From IMG/VR virus record IMGVR_UViG_3300001683_000016, positions 51,555-115,554 of that record: 64,000 bases of DNA. One strand, 5' to 3'. How positions within the stretch are numbered: position 1 is the first letter of the stretch; every line of letters begins with the position of its first letter. Positions 51,901 to 57,738 of the stretch are shown in pieces. A model generated the notes under the pieces. That model saw only the letters and a program-made list of their open reading frames with translations, made no database searches and had not been told where the DNA came from. A program made the translations under genes and the position numbers. This stretch comes from a virus.

Positions 51901-53521
51901 CGGAGAAGGTAAGGGAGAAACAAGCCTATCTGTGGCCTCTCAGTACTATCTGATAGATTGGTGGGGTAATGAGCGTGGAGAGGCTGTAAGGCGTACTCCA
52001 GTACGTGGATTTGGTATTAGACCATCATGGGACTGTGGTGATGCATATGACAACGGTAGCAACACGGCACATGCACGTATTTGGAATAGTGGTAAACCTC
52101 TATTCAATCTAAAAGGTATAGCCGATTTGACTAACGGAAATATATCAGTAACTACGGGGTATACAATACCTCGATTCGGTGGTGTGTTGAATAATACTAA
52201 CAACGCTAACACGAATGAATTAGTAGATGTGTTTGCGCCTGTGCATTCACTGCGTGTAGGTGATATGGGTAATGGAAGAGGTGTAAGATATCCAACTGCA
52301 TTCAACGAAGATATACTCACAGAACTATCAACTCCTGTGCATAAGACTGGTATTGTACTGAGTCATAATACTGCCGAACCGTTGTTTGGAGATGGCCTGT
52401 TGCGCCCGCGTAACGCTGTACTGCAAGCCGATGAAGTTAAGAGAGGTATCAGTGCTAAACTAGGTATAGATGACTTTGGTTTGTTGAAATCAGAAGCAAC
52501 AGTTAGTGATAGAGTAGAAGAAATAATAGGTACTAGCGTGCATAAGGACGTTATTTCACGAAACAGCCCAAGGATTGGTTTAGACGCACAAGTAGTAGAA
52601 GGTATAGAACAAAACCACGTTGTAATTAATACCGAGGCTCACAGTTTACATACCGACAGAAATATAGGTCAACGAGTTATATTGGAAGGCGCTATGCAAA
52701 TTGAAGGTAGCCTAGCAGATGCTGATTATACATCTATTGGATTTAATAGACAAGGCGCTGGCTCTGCTGTTTCTGCTGTACATAGATATTCACATACTAA
52801 TGTGTTTAGACCATATGGTGGCTCATACATAATTGAAACAAAGAGTTATGCTGGTTTATTCAATGACTTAGGTTGGGGCGTAGCCTCATTAACTGGTAGT
52901 AATGATACTAGTAATCCTTACCAAGACGTTAACCAATATAACACAGATACTGTTAGAAATAATGAAGAAGATAATATTGTAAAGTTCATGATTAGACCTG
53001 TAAGAGTCTTAGACGCTAAACATACTGAAGTATATCGTATACACAATTCACTACATAGTAATTCGCCGCAATATGTTCAAAATTACCTACATGCGACTTC
53101 GGGAGGTAAGTATGGTATATTTACATATGAGACGGAAAATGGTAGAGCGCCAACAGCAAACCTCACGACAGGTAGAAGTATACCTGATGGTAATGGACCA
53201 TACCTACCTATCTTCGTATTTGACCACACAAGCGCATTTACAACCCCTCTAAGTTATGGTCCAAAATTACTTGGTACAGGTGTAACTGGATTTGATAGTA
53301 CTAGTCTAAAATCTAGCGTATCGAGGGTCATTATAAGCGAAAACACGCTACAACACCATCGTTCCGATGCACCTAGAAGAAGGCAAGAGAAAGATACAGA
53401 TGATGAACTAAAAAGGAGTGATTACAGCATAAAACCAAGATTTAGTCAATCTTTACATAATAAAGGTCACAAAGGTGATGTTGATTTTAACGTTACAGAC
53501 CATAGCGGAGATGGCGCATAA
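36971..53521 (+). CDS. 5516-aa giant tail-tip or fibre protein
   Basis: A single 16.5-kb frame with GAGGGGGG Shine-Dalgarno. The N-terminus (about 55-230) is a LamG/concanavalin A-like domain (FLTIEAWVMPDCGG; IDLYINGELVV; TYIGGKGGQFRGTLEGIH), a sugar-binding jellyroll. Residue D4104 begins D-S-N-N-D-G-V-P-D, a calcium-loop pattern. The remainder is beta-rich and Tyr/His/Asn/Gly-rich, with no obvious long tandem repeats and few Cys, so it is not simply a stalk. It overlaps the baseplate-hub-like gene by one base. It probably forms the tail tip with host-binding arms. It far exceeds usual tail proteins (1000-2000 aa). Confidence 0.8.
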   Translation: MTVISRKTHGFFFNGITDSIIVPEGDFSELGHRTTRGTDDVRVILSENAPSSTRDNSATSGIDNQFLTIEAWVMPDCGGTIIEKEGQYKLSLGHVDTPGPASFEVYMEGEGGEESYFLTTATLETDRYEGTVYPHIKYQGLQDSYNRFVGSRDDATELNKNHRPLIHVVAAVKSDTIDLYINGELVVRESIKNRGLMLKTSTKQTYIGGKGGQFRGTLEGIHLNSSFKTSMINGNTPLADDDTLLLYRFEEPIAPIETVYTFSSIANNSTQIDGQSVAISQISMSTTDAIDLAKKLTGLSSVSGNYVFSKDSSGVHNYSSGDYKVLDSLSGTLVEHSVSHTPYNLLINPDGINPDTKAPNNKPPERVRLHNINVGTGNMLVSSIHLDFATSVNGLRSALHTRTSGVDNHFVVVSADMLLESSTGNPYQPPHYSSQIIDRTGQMVLDESVFGNHGFVYSSAIATTTSDTNNPFAVAWPTSISEDFQIGHSGRHIKNHVEGHAFLRMLPKAIDEIIDQEADGGPYADIIDVIYNNMHRGIDKQVSVNSLVDVYRDFNEIVIDNVVNTSTVTVAYNSYNGTSSPPAGKRKLIAIGGPNFNYTSFALKGPIPQFNIYDEDNDETHHDSNIRDYHVTPSKESRVAILHVPRLADLTPSLSPFVEIHYNAIDLTGASMSGTVQPLLMVEKTVPSSDTLVSGSEYVYDSIIHAIGSGMTLHAPGGYIDVNRSDVGIESPIVQEHGLVGDTSEGYSADTEVDESLTPANYTPRNNADSIQNGTPQAIIESVSATGVHESSFNKLYLNKINQIKTLTDKGNYSRIAPDVVLDSGSAGQFDTGTVSSSSPIHETFDIIDNHILAGRDNADFRIFIQPTDRRRSMQLANVNLSTTFNSATILYLMSRAKVRSIEESEGDEGGYTTLSCIGVGDSLVSRSIDFTGKGSPDSHIVKEIEPNAPVVTVTLGGPGQGAMDTRPVFQRSILAHEAYSTRRSYAVTATKLTVNWTSGACVLTVNALNNESEDIASWGTYGFPKYGRIYLPDGSSAKYASKTGNTFTFTAANVGSGDFLSSDNSEYDNVAKLLNSLGHMVGATNGTSVVINGNFTVYNEGNFGEESDLENGSTINDRMHQSMNDVSHDYQLGTQYASTRAVAEIPFFSKQFFAPSVGPDNAFKIHIDATHTAHTYNPSPVGRRFIDTEPTDREANSAYSMALQNREYLDSTFVTKWTVNSTTKRLYVNNISIFPPSSISTATYQNVTTSYRYRKINLANGEWAWYTNTDPIGDEYLSISTTEYGHSENFFESLEVGMYVFITSASIDRNLLSISSDGFTPSSDYEDRDEYYHDSASVKTQGGNVDYGLRQYVSAVEFKAGPESNPHAARIESKRASVTPLTVSSAISLTGDDKAIILTFSEDDFAKLPYLNYDTLAEASSSLGDLRYDMQYTLESGAVHSYQYHGNIKTLTGASVTINPPNSITLVYHTYTKLGTSYPSANDLVGKKLTLARRSREVFGDVITETLSEGSLAYAEVKSNLMVDENIAITAYSLTARALIEITNEAGKNVNNLHGINVKKGDSVYYFINSGTDTVRRIGTVTSVTQALNTNKQTINLSGNTNDVPANAKLAVWVGNYEDKDAVLNATWLNPYAQGGLRNGDTVWANMSYNNPHAVEGLFAKSRGVLNESQVWNAFNGGTGELDTTNPRDSIPLENFLIGNTCLETARNYVQHVNRTVEENYLALGLTSAQAPVVAYIDPYLSTDEHARVLLYNVAHDKEFIAFQDIHMQVQTSSQATQIGWPKEVVESGGTSRTELHKVNAVYNGAGPSPWTTQIDVTNGFLSQNPYIRSTQQSKYIESAYAHDLANKHTSDLIDSSTIASLTTALPTDGRRIEGARLYGKAHGHYVHTGYSYGGTYDGLSTGYSLTPRTNDSVALYKIANTLHDFTRIPKDDRFSYVNALINLRNGTTDCSLRDPSTFFDTPDGTRVIPAFLCLKGIRNTTLDLSSHGESRLQHLPQWKDMDFIRRLTIDLGVVAQKDGVVNTLAGAEEVVRLVNQHAALTARVQTGSAHDPSPFWDTDNGDRGTHMGYIRAHIGREVQDLNGDVGYTVVLHSTVPGASGRNFCAWLDNSNGQSLYEPQFLVGHGGRWRNFWALPDEREGENMHPAPMPLNKHGRPFAPITTLQQYVTSVESGEDVESVAEFKDSSTMRAVSDSISGKSHNSINTESLDIKGSSSSLVRGLRTGTSPTSRVNFGGLVASGVPGFAPNAGIWGFGVNGESRLNNRYGSSSTSSYSLHVPTTQSSQDVVGNADIYGMKLKNNLGEESTIRYIYRTMGDSFSNRNTSLPDTIEQDVCVFFDDRDISQGGFTIGSAMQGSGDATGRMSFSAVSQVLGSWRGARWRGVNSPNAATLVTAALSSGALAITFVTPFNASFTDDKLGYLGFPKENGLIQISDYDGAGDANVGLTLSYTSRSTTTFYGVTGAASLTNTSYLISSILNQTTLVTDELIAAVTAAAINASDEINTLDGHTFDCRDMYATDGRTFGDWGISKNAIKIRAYNIDKKIKPLNLSYNASVFRDLGIQAAHLEFGEVEKVTRPTGTADWAFGTSRAVIDTIIDASRSIDCGYIPYNILQIRTVAKGSNGNTATPNIVDSRNAPVDINKWSRGLKGLEYTRFSGDHILPCINNPHSVYSTAWTSITQLEVDNNNGYSEGYTGAIAIDSGNSNQLTIGDLIADTTGRILGSVTATNTTTSFSIDSLRVGISDNLIINKRMGIADVATNWQSSVTLAANMFHFLIPACTDTTSSRIPSFGERKRIYLTDKKSIVVESKVGSTAATELSWDIDISENMPREITFHGNILSTHMNPEFNGLRSIGSVFSEPIVYFRGGKSSKDHSVPLFFGGGFSGVTLDVNDGTNNDYSTFYTHPYSTGPTGVTGLQNANEISTSYAMLDGNAMFAFFPGAALCNQHRGSITPPAFNQQNILAPDLSKGGVTYGTGEIKAKPVPLVLRFAHPTARYEDHADGTDSKTTYLIFGPGQAFPFTQEVADADSGNAANTKEPFPGRVIVSGNTWASIPLDESIANSRHVFPNHIANEKYNFMPPSKVYYDATAGFHWRAMVNWESPAGYCWKGKFSQRPEHGRHYGQQFNDNTPHDVTGTSQIGYDLTHIHPKMHTPTIGFGITMAADTVWHMDGGFHPGGSWLDNQLTFNPPHAGKSAARVLSSNWERANQIHPTAFRTSGVLTGRILDYIGNGSEAVATADAKMEYIVVDGTRCQNGEELSTVLGAAINAFPGAGALKSLGGTHMPSMGNAMRQDRYGWIPLAGTSNYVSNSATGNYIDSPSSSSQTTLEQLPTSGWIRLHQGTNTRFACYHSREVLADSSNWKVRFYLAPNRLNGLNKLEAPETWEVLKDGTGSFSEAISSSYTLYVWSKAGTMRFNNENVSARDHMTQVHFSGIVDAVDRTKPIGAVGWHGERYSYLNSLKITKNTSGTGYAAGLGAYHEMLNFSPYGTAGTVMNVHSNIPVVAPMQGSPESTPTIDGIGDYLGTHLIKSGFYSKLDLTSGSGSGWDTYTYNFNDTDEAGNDNQWVAPTNYTTTLPKELTTPQGLYSSAFLVVSYECESSLIAKFDRDAITANGDWLQVIGQGSNPITYAGTTQWDERFHGQDRFIAPANAGPNVEALIVEGTTVPVGDGGGNWADTTFSGGSGTYFHSATPTDLLLKNATPGLNKTGDLLFDLDHSVGSALLHTDDAERNTSADKYAAAHSSGFPVNYWMGDVNALQMYQDSAAKNFSVENIVWKRMDGGNLSMPAINARGLGAVPWMTRVKSNTAYQTGEKIYGNVRFSFETTNSAMLPILQAQELAHPELMRKHPYKIGNVLNIPNEEIQFQSITVRDETGQVHKIEGGSPLGTIIRGFRVPENRGVKGNAPALANSGKIPNLKVQLPDPNSIPGNIVVRSGFDPIQAYQHETIGSGGMMHPDMSESDIGHLFDNSVAGPRQAPTYENHNWERINPVSYDSELGAWNDNSPLQTSYELHDRTLFFHVTKMGHSHTHRYPTVYTHAGGVETDVVSVTAWDSSTNVLTVDATLDPQVFDAGFGTKEDTRKFLRVYNPTTDEGAVCTYAGQDSNNDGVPDNATITVVGDVNFATFMTGQTVTNLKVVPSYYIPAGSNRFFAARRLSDHAEVSGNSPDMANTLYYVSGQTVGYDAYSKPVLTPMPFPRMGHHFVTPTMPMLPGHWAHPAYQSLYRRHLIDYQMTNGFVDSGLISDNITSTNKKAAVVTSIGTGGITENIHAMDAEINFSGINAAPSGPSDIHGGAFTLMFESGVKYDGYGVLASSDGTSTTLAATVNKAGGHSVVLEAASEYTQGRHFPDPAEVGAYQIIIQPNVFDNQLIGYHNNSGAALTSQQINTVIGIKMDSNGNVDGAKGGMTLVLAKATQADVRGCEVFINEAILDISNDQGSQFTNIPPLMLYNHVGIQLTESPAFTRKGFPYSTMFSDATPAHTLHIPWWSILHKNAIKHNGSAISEATGYRKLSQYSPEDYYMFMRSTLGSVGSQLTINGYTSLYFDIYDKYNKSISLNPKCTVVSYSTGGTIVVDDANTFPMYPYYTQQVQYTGKNGTIYSKELTSVSGDTAATINIPKTLTLGAKSGADGFWDNIYDDAILTLTHSYNTLPAGELLTNKRKSVFANILPDIIQGNQDTYSNHVPDAFLCMWHPNLGRPNTYFSDNTSRSWKGNAVNKVAYNSLPEHFETIHYHDFTHAISTGPFDFLIKRPNIDKSGSVISNSSTHDAGGTNLMLSGFWPCGSRGGPHASKLDLYGMTSTSWNVHNTSTSANFASDSNLEWVDSDDDGTYAVSAGITTASMNQYRRRPYGHRNAVRQAYNRPRYDINSVRAVYEADASSAAGTNTLNYDAGPLVQTEAYSSSWAYGGGSSLSAASKPITYVGIMERQTNFTGMLNQDQEGWQVRYSDGRRMSRPFGTPVRTIRNPTRVERDWWGDGEGKGETSLSVASQYYLIDWWGNERGEAVRRTPVRGFGIRPSWDCGDAYDNGSNTAHARIWNSGKPLFNLKGIADLTNGNISVTTGYTIPRFGGVLNNTNNANTNELVDVFAPVHSLRVGDMGNGRGVRYPTAFNEDILTELSTPVHKTGIVLSHNTAEPLFGDGLLRPRNAVLQADEVKRGISAKLGIDDFGLLKSEATVSDRVEEIIGTSVHKDVISRNSPRIGLDAQVVEGIEQNHVVINTEAHSLHTDRNIGQRVILEGAMQIEGSLADADYTSIGFNRQGAGSAVSAVHRYSHTNVFRPYGGSYIIETKSYAGLFNDLGWGVASLTGSNDTSNPYQDVNQYNTDTVRNNEEDNIVKFMIRPVRVLDAKHTEVYRIHNSLHSNSPQYVQNYLHATSGGKYGIFTYETENGRAPTANLTTGRSIPDGNGPYLPIFVFDHTSAFTTPLSYGPKLLGTGVTGFDSTSLKSSVSRVIISENTLQHHRSDAPRRRQEKDTDDELKRSDYSIKPRFSQSLHNKGHKGDVDFNVTDHSGDGA

Positions 53522-54933
53522 TGGGACTTATTCAATCATCAAAAGGTCGATTCGATAGTACTTTGACTAATGTAATGAACGATATTAGACAACCTGTGTT
53601 CATAGACAACGCAGTACATTATGCTAAGATAGAGCCTAGAAGTGCAGGTAAGACTAGAGTTACTATCGAAGCGGTAAACGCTGATAATTACGATTTAGCG
53701 ACAGAACGTACATATTCTTTAGTTGAATCTGAATCTAGTATTATCATTACGCATACTGAAACTGACGGTCATTCGCTGAAAAGCGATGTATGGTCTAGTA
53801 AAGGTAAAAATACAGTTACAGATTTGTTGTACAGTGAAGATAATCCCGTAGATAGAATTATGAGAAGTACTATGACATCAACTGATAATGGATTGCAGAT
53901 TGATTTACGAAATATGAAAACCCGCACTCTCAAAGAAATAGGCTTTGATGACGACATCATACATTTAGGACAAAATATGGACATAGGCTTCAGAACTACC
54001 GATTTAGCAATTAATTTATCTCAAAGTGTACCTAACGCTATTACCGCTGTAACATTAGGCTCATCTAGAACAGTAACTAAAATGAGCGATAATAGACGTA
54101 AAAACAGTAACGTGTTTTTAGCAGCAGATTTCTATGGTGTTAATCTAATTACCGCTTTACGATTTGTTACTAGACATGATAATCGAGTAACTATAATGAA
54201 TAAACACGGAGTCTTAAACTATGTACCGTTTAACTTTGCAGATGTGAGTAGAAAAATAGATGGAAATATTCGTTTCGGTTCTAAAGATTCTAGTCCGATG
54301 GACAATATAGAAAATCGTATAACCGTTCAAGGTCAACAAATAGCATTAAATGAAAACTTGATTCTTACAATGGATGATAGAAGTAAACAGCAGAATAAAT
54401 ACAGTTCTGATATACTGGAAAACTCAATACCTATTTTTGATGCATCTATCACTAGTACATCTCGTGCAAAAACAGTGGCGCGTCAAATTCTAAAAGCAAA
54501 TGCATCTGTATCGGGTTCGCTAAGGTCTGACGGACATCCTAACTTATGGGATGTTAGACCGGGCGATATCATAGAATATGATGGTAATAGATTAACTATA
54601 CTAAAAGCGCAACATAGATTATCTAACGCTTTGAGTAATTTCACCTTCTTAAGTACAAATTCAGGTCTTGAAGGTGTTTTACAAGGAATAAAACAAGGTA
54701 GTATTACTGAAACATCTAAGAGAAGGCCGGACAAAACAAATCAGATACATACTGAGAATTTTTCATTCTTCGATAATATAGAAATAATTGTCACACCCAC
54801 AATCACAATTACTGAATTATCACACGCGGGCTTCCTTATTGGCCGAAATAGCGAAAGGGGAGTGCTCGGTGGGAACAACGAGACTATCGGACTCATCGAA
54901 AAAGAAACCATAATAATAGAGGGGGAATCATAA
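53521..54933 (+). CDS. baseplate hub-like protein
   Basis: 470 aa, TAATG-coupled to the giant gene. VFIDNAVHYAKIEPRSAGKT, FVTRHDNRVTIMNKHGVLNY and NLWDVRPGDIIEYDGNRLT with GLEGVLQGIKQG recall the gp27/XkdQ/late-control D group of tail hubs, where a final domain says where the field begins and the hub is capped. The C-terminus adds a beta strand set (VTPTITITELSHAG). It probably forms the central ring or tail-tip plug. Confidence 0.6.
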   Translation: MGLIQSSKGRFDSTLTNVMNDIRQPVFIDNAVHYAKIEPRSAGKTRVTIEAVNADNYDLATERTYSLVESESSIIITHTETDGHSLKSDVWSSKGKNTVTDLLYSEDNPVDRIMRSTMTSTDNGLQIDLRNMKTRTLKEIGFDDDIIHLGQNMDIGFRTTDLAINLSQSVPNAITAVTLGSSRTVTKMSDNRRKNSNVFLAADFYGVNLITALRFVTRHDNRVTIMNKHGVLNYVPFNFADVSRKIDGNIRFGSKDSSPMDNIENRITVQGQQIALNENLILTMDDRSKQQNKYSSDILENSIPIFDASITSTSRAKTVARQILKANASVSGSLRSDGHPNLWDVRPGDIIEYDGNRLTILKAQHRLSNALSNFTFLSTNSGLEGVLQGIKQGSITETSKRRPDKTNQIHTENFSFFDNIEIIVTPTITITELSHAGFLIGRNSERGVLGGNNETIGLIEKETIIIEGES

Positions 54934-55277
54934 TGCCAGCAAACGACCATTTGAAGCGATTGATGATAGAAACAATAGCCGATAACATCAATGAAATGGT
55001 TATCGGATTTGATAGTACGCCTGCTACTAGTAGTGACGGAAGTGCAGGTAGACCAGCGATAACAATAATACCTACTGTACGTATTATGGATAATTCAACT
55101 CTTTTAGTAGAGGGTAGTTTAACAACAGCAGACACATTCGACGAAACACTCAAAGAAGTATTCGTGCAATTAAGGGGTACAAGCGGATTCACCCCGATTA
55201 CAAGACATGTTTTCAATCCGATAAAGAAAACATCAACAAACGAAGTAGTAATCCAATTAATGATAGAGGTAAAGTGA
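54933..55277 (+). CDS. 114-aa small baseplate protein
   Basis: GAGGGGG Shine-Dalgarno; ATG overlaps the hub stop (TAATG). Two helices (MIETIADNINEMVIGFD; ETLKEVFVQLRG) flank beta strands (ITIIPTVRIMDNSTLLVEGS). No family is recognised. Between hub and fibre genes it may be a fibre-attachment or baseplate adaptor. Confidence 0.6.
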   Translation: MPANDHLKRLMIETIADNINEMVIGFDSTPATSSDGSAGRPAITIIPTVRIMDNSTLLVEGSLTTADTFDETLKEVFVQLRGTSGFTPITRHVFNPIKKTSTNEVVIQLMIEVK

Positions 55278-55281
55278 TATT

Positions 55282-57723
55282 ATGGTAGAAAACGTCATTT
55301 CAGGACATACAAGTACATTGACAGATGGGGATTATATTCTCTCTCCATCTTTAACGAATATATTTGAAGGTATACATGGTAATGGAATCTTGATGTATGA
55401 AGATACAGCGGCAGGTGACAGTAATAGAAATGCGAAGATAACCACACCGGGATATGTATCGGACAATGGAACTAACTCAATTATAGTAAGAGGCGGTTAT
55501 TCTGTATTAGATGGATTAATCATACCTTTTGGTAACATAGCGGCAGGTGCTACACAAACTATAACATTACAACAAAGTACTATCGAAGGTAGCACATCCG
55601 CATTAACTACCGGCCAATCTTGTTTGTTAGTTGTTTATGCTTGTAGTGACACAGAATCCCCAAGATATGGTATCCACATTGAACAGGGCACCGCAGTACC
55701 CACAGGATTTCCTGTAACACCTGAAAATTTCCTGAGTGATACAAGTGGTCTTACAGGAACTAATCTAGCCTCTAAGCAAAGCACAGTCCTCGCAGTTGTA
55801 AAATGTATTTTTAACGCAGGTGCAGGGGATTTAGATATGGAAGTGGATACTGTATATGACGTACGTACATTCGTAAAACCTAGCCCTATTTACCTTAGTC
55901 CTATGACTACAGGCGTTGTTGGTAACCAAAGCAACAGAGTTGATTCAGCAGCAGACCTAGATGGTATGCATGGCGGTGGAGATGAGGTAGGGGGACTATC
56001 ATCTTCCAACTTCGGCGCTATATGGCAATCATACAGTTATGGTACCGATGGCACAGATGGAGACCACGTGCTGTACTTTAGCGGTAAACAAGGCGGCTCA
56101 AGAAGAACACATCGAATCGGTCCGAATAAAATTAGTGTATTGAATACGGCACAGAACGTTAGATTCGACGGGCCGAATATATTTAACGCAACGCCAGCAA
56201 GCGGTGATATTAACATAACACCTACTGGTACCTTTCCTCCAAGTCACATGATTATAGTCAATAATGCTCAGTCTAGTACTCATAAAGTCATATTTGACCC
56301 TAGTGGACTCAGTAATGGCTCTGCTACTGTGGGAGATGTAGGTACATCTTCATCTGCTATATTTGTTTACAATGGTACTGCATGGGTCAAAGTATTCGCA
56401 ACATCATCAGCAGCGGGCGCGAGCGGTTCGGCAGGCGCTATACAAATAAGCGACGGTAGTGCATTCTCTAACGATTCAGACCTTACTTTTACAGGGGGCA
56501 ACACTCTCAACACCGTACATCTTACCATGGCTGGACTTCTCACCGATGCTAGTGGTATAGCACTCAAAGCCAGTGTGACAAGCAACCCTGCTGGTTCAGG
56601 ACCGGATGCACGAACCTTGTGGTATGACGACGGTAACAATGTACTCAAGTTCGGTGCATCAACAGTTCAATTTACTGATAGTGCTGGATTAATGGATATA
56701 AACGGATTATCTGCTGCTGTATTAGCATCAGGTGATTTCGTATCTTTTTCAGACACAAATGCTTCTAATGTTACTAAAAAAGAATCAATAGACGATGTTG
56801 CTACATTATTTGCAGGTACGGGTTTAACCGCATCTAGCGCTGTAATTGGAGTTGACGCTTCACAACCTACTATAACTGCAATAGGCCCAAGTGATGCGGC
56901 GCTTACAGTAGGACAGAATCTGATTGTAACAGGTAATTTAACTGTAAATGGTACTAACACAGTAATTAATTCTACAACACTACAAGTAGATGACAAACTC
57001 ATCGAATTAGCGCATTCACCTAGTGGTTCAGAAGGAGATGATGCCGCAGTAGACGGTGCGGGTATTATTGTCAAGTCTTCTGACAGTGACAAAAGCATAC
57101 TTTGGATGGATGACACAGATGGTTGGGAGTTTAACCAACACGTTTTCCCCGCATCGGATAGTGCTTTGAATATAGGCTCAGATACAATTAGATTTGCCAC
57201 AGGTTATCTCGACACACTTGTTTCCACCAACCTTACAATAGACACGAATCTATTGAAGACTGACTCTGCAAATAATCGAGTTGGTATCAACCAAGCAGCA
57301 CCCGATGCACCATTCCAAGTAGAGGAACTCGGCTTTGGTTACGGTACTGGTACTCGTACATGGAATGGAGTCGTTGGGCACGCTTCAGGCGCATCAGTAA
57401 TAACAATTAATCTGTTTAAGAGAACAGAATTTAAGGCCGCTAAACTACTTGTCTCGGTTGAAAATACTACTGATTCTACGTATGAGACATCGGAAATGGT
57501 GCTTACTCATAGCGGTACAACCAACGCCGTAGCCGATATTATAGCAGACAATGTATTTCTGTCTGTATATGGTACGGTGACAACCGTAACAGCCAAACAA
57601 GGGGTGTATCAAGGCGTTGTAACGGGAAGTGGAAATAGTCAATACATTCAATTACAAGTCACGCCTACGATAGCCAACAAGAGTGTAACGGTGCGCGTAT
57701 CGTGGCAAGCATTAACAATATAA
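55282..57723 (+). CDS. tail fibre protein A
   Basis: 813 aa. The N-terminus (1-200) is a baseplate-binding beta domain. The middle has collagen-free beta repeats including ESIDDVATLFAGTGLTASSA and VTGNLTVNGTNTVINSTTLQ, widespread in phage fibres. The C-terminal domain (about 690-813) has INLFKRTEFKAAKLLVSVEN and a final VTPTIANKSVTVRVSWQ and resembles the end of the next fibre. It is likely a trimeric adhesin; the C-terminal domain would be the receptor-binding tip. Confidence 0.75.
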   Translation: MVENVISGHTSTLTDGDYILSPSLTNIFEGIHGNGILMYEDTAAGDSNRNAKITTPGYVSDNGTNSIIVRGGYSVLDGLIIPFGNIAAGATQTITLQQSTIEGSTSALTTGQSCLLVVYACSDTESPRYGIHIEQGTAVPTGFPVTPENFLSDTSGLTGTNLASKQSTVLAVVKCIFNAGAGDLDMEVDTVYDVRTFVKPSPIYLSPMTTGVVGNQSNRVDSAADLDGMHGGGDEVGGLSSSNFGAIWQSYSYGTDGTDGDHVLYFSGKQGGSRRTHRIGPNKISVLNTAQNVRFDGPNIFNATPASGDINITPTGTFPPSHMIIVNNAQSSTHKVIFDPSGLSNGSATVGDVGTSSSAIFVYNGTAWVKVFATSSAAGASGSAGAIQISDGSAFSNDSDLTFTGGNTLNTVHLTMAGLLTDASGIALKASVTSNPAGSGPDARTLWYDDGNNVLKFGASTVQFTDSAGLMDINGLSAAVLASGDFVSFSDTNASNVTKKESIDDVATLFAGTGLTASSAVIGVDASQPTITAIGPSDAALTVGQNLIVTGNLTVNGTNTVINSTTLQVDDKLIELAHSPSGSEGDDAAVDGAGIIVKSSDSDKSILWMDDTDGWEFNQHVFPASDSALNIGSDTIRFATGYLDTLVSTNLTIDTNLLKTDSANNRVGINQAAPDAPFQVEELGFGYGTGTRTWNGVVGHASGASVITINLFKRTEFKAAKLLVSVENTTDSTYETSEMVLTHSGTTNAVADIIADNVFLSVYGTVTTVTAKQGVYQGVVTGSGNSQYIQLQVTPTIANKSVTVRVSWQALTI

Positions 57724-57738
57724 TATAGGTGAAATGAT

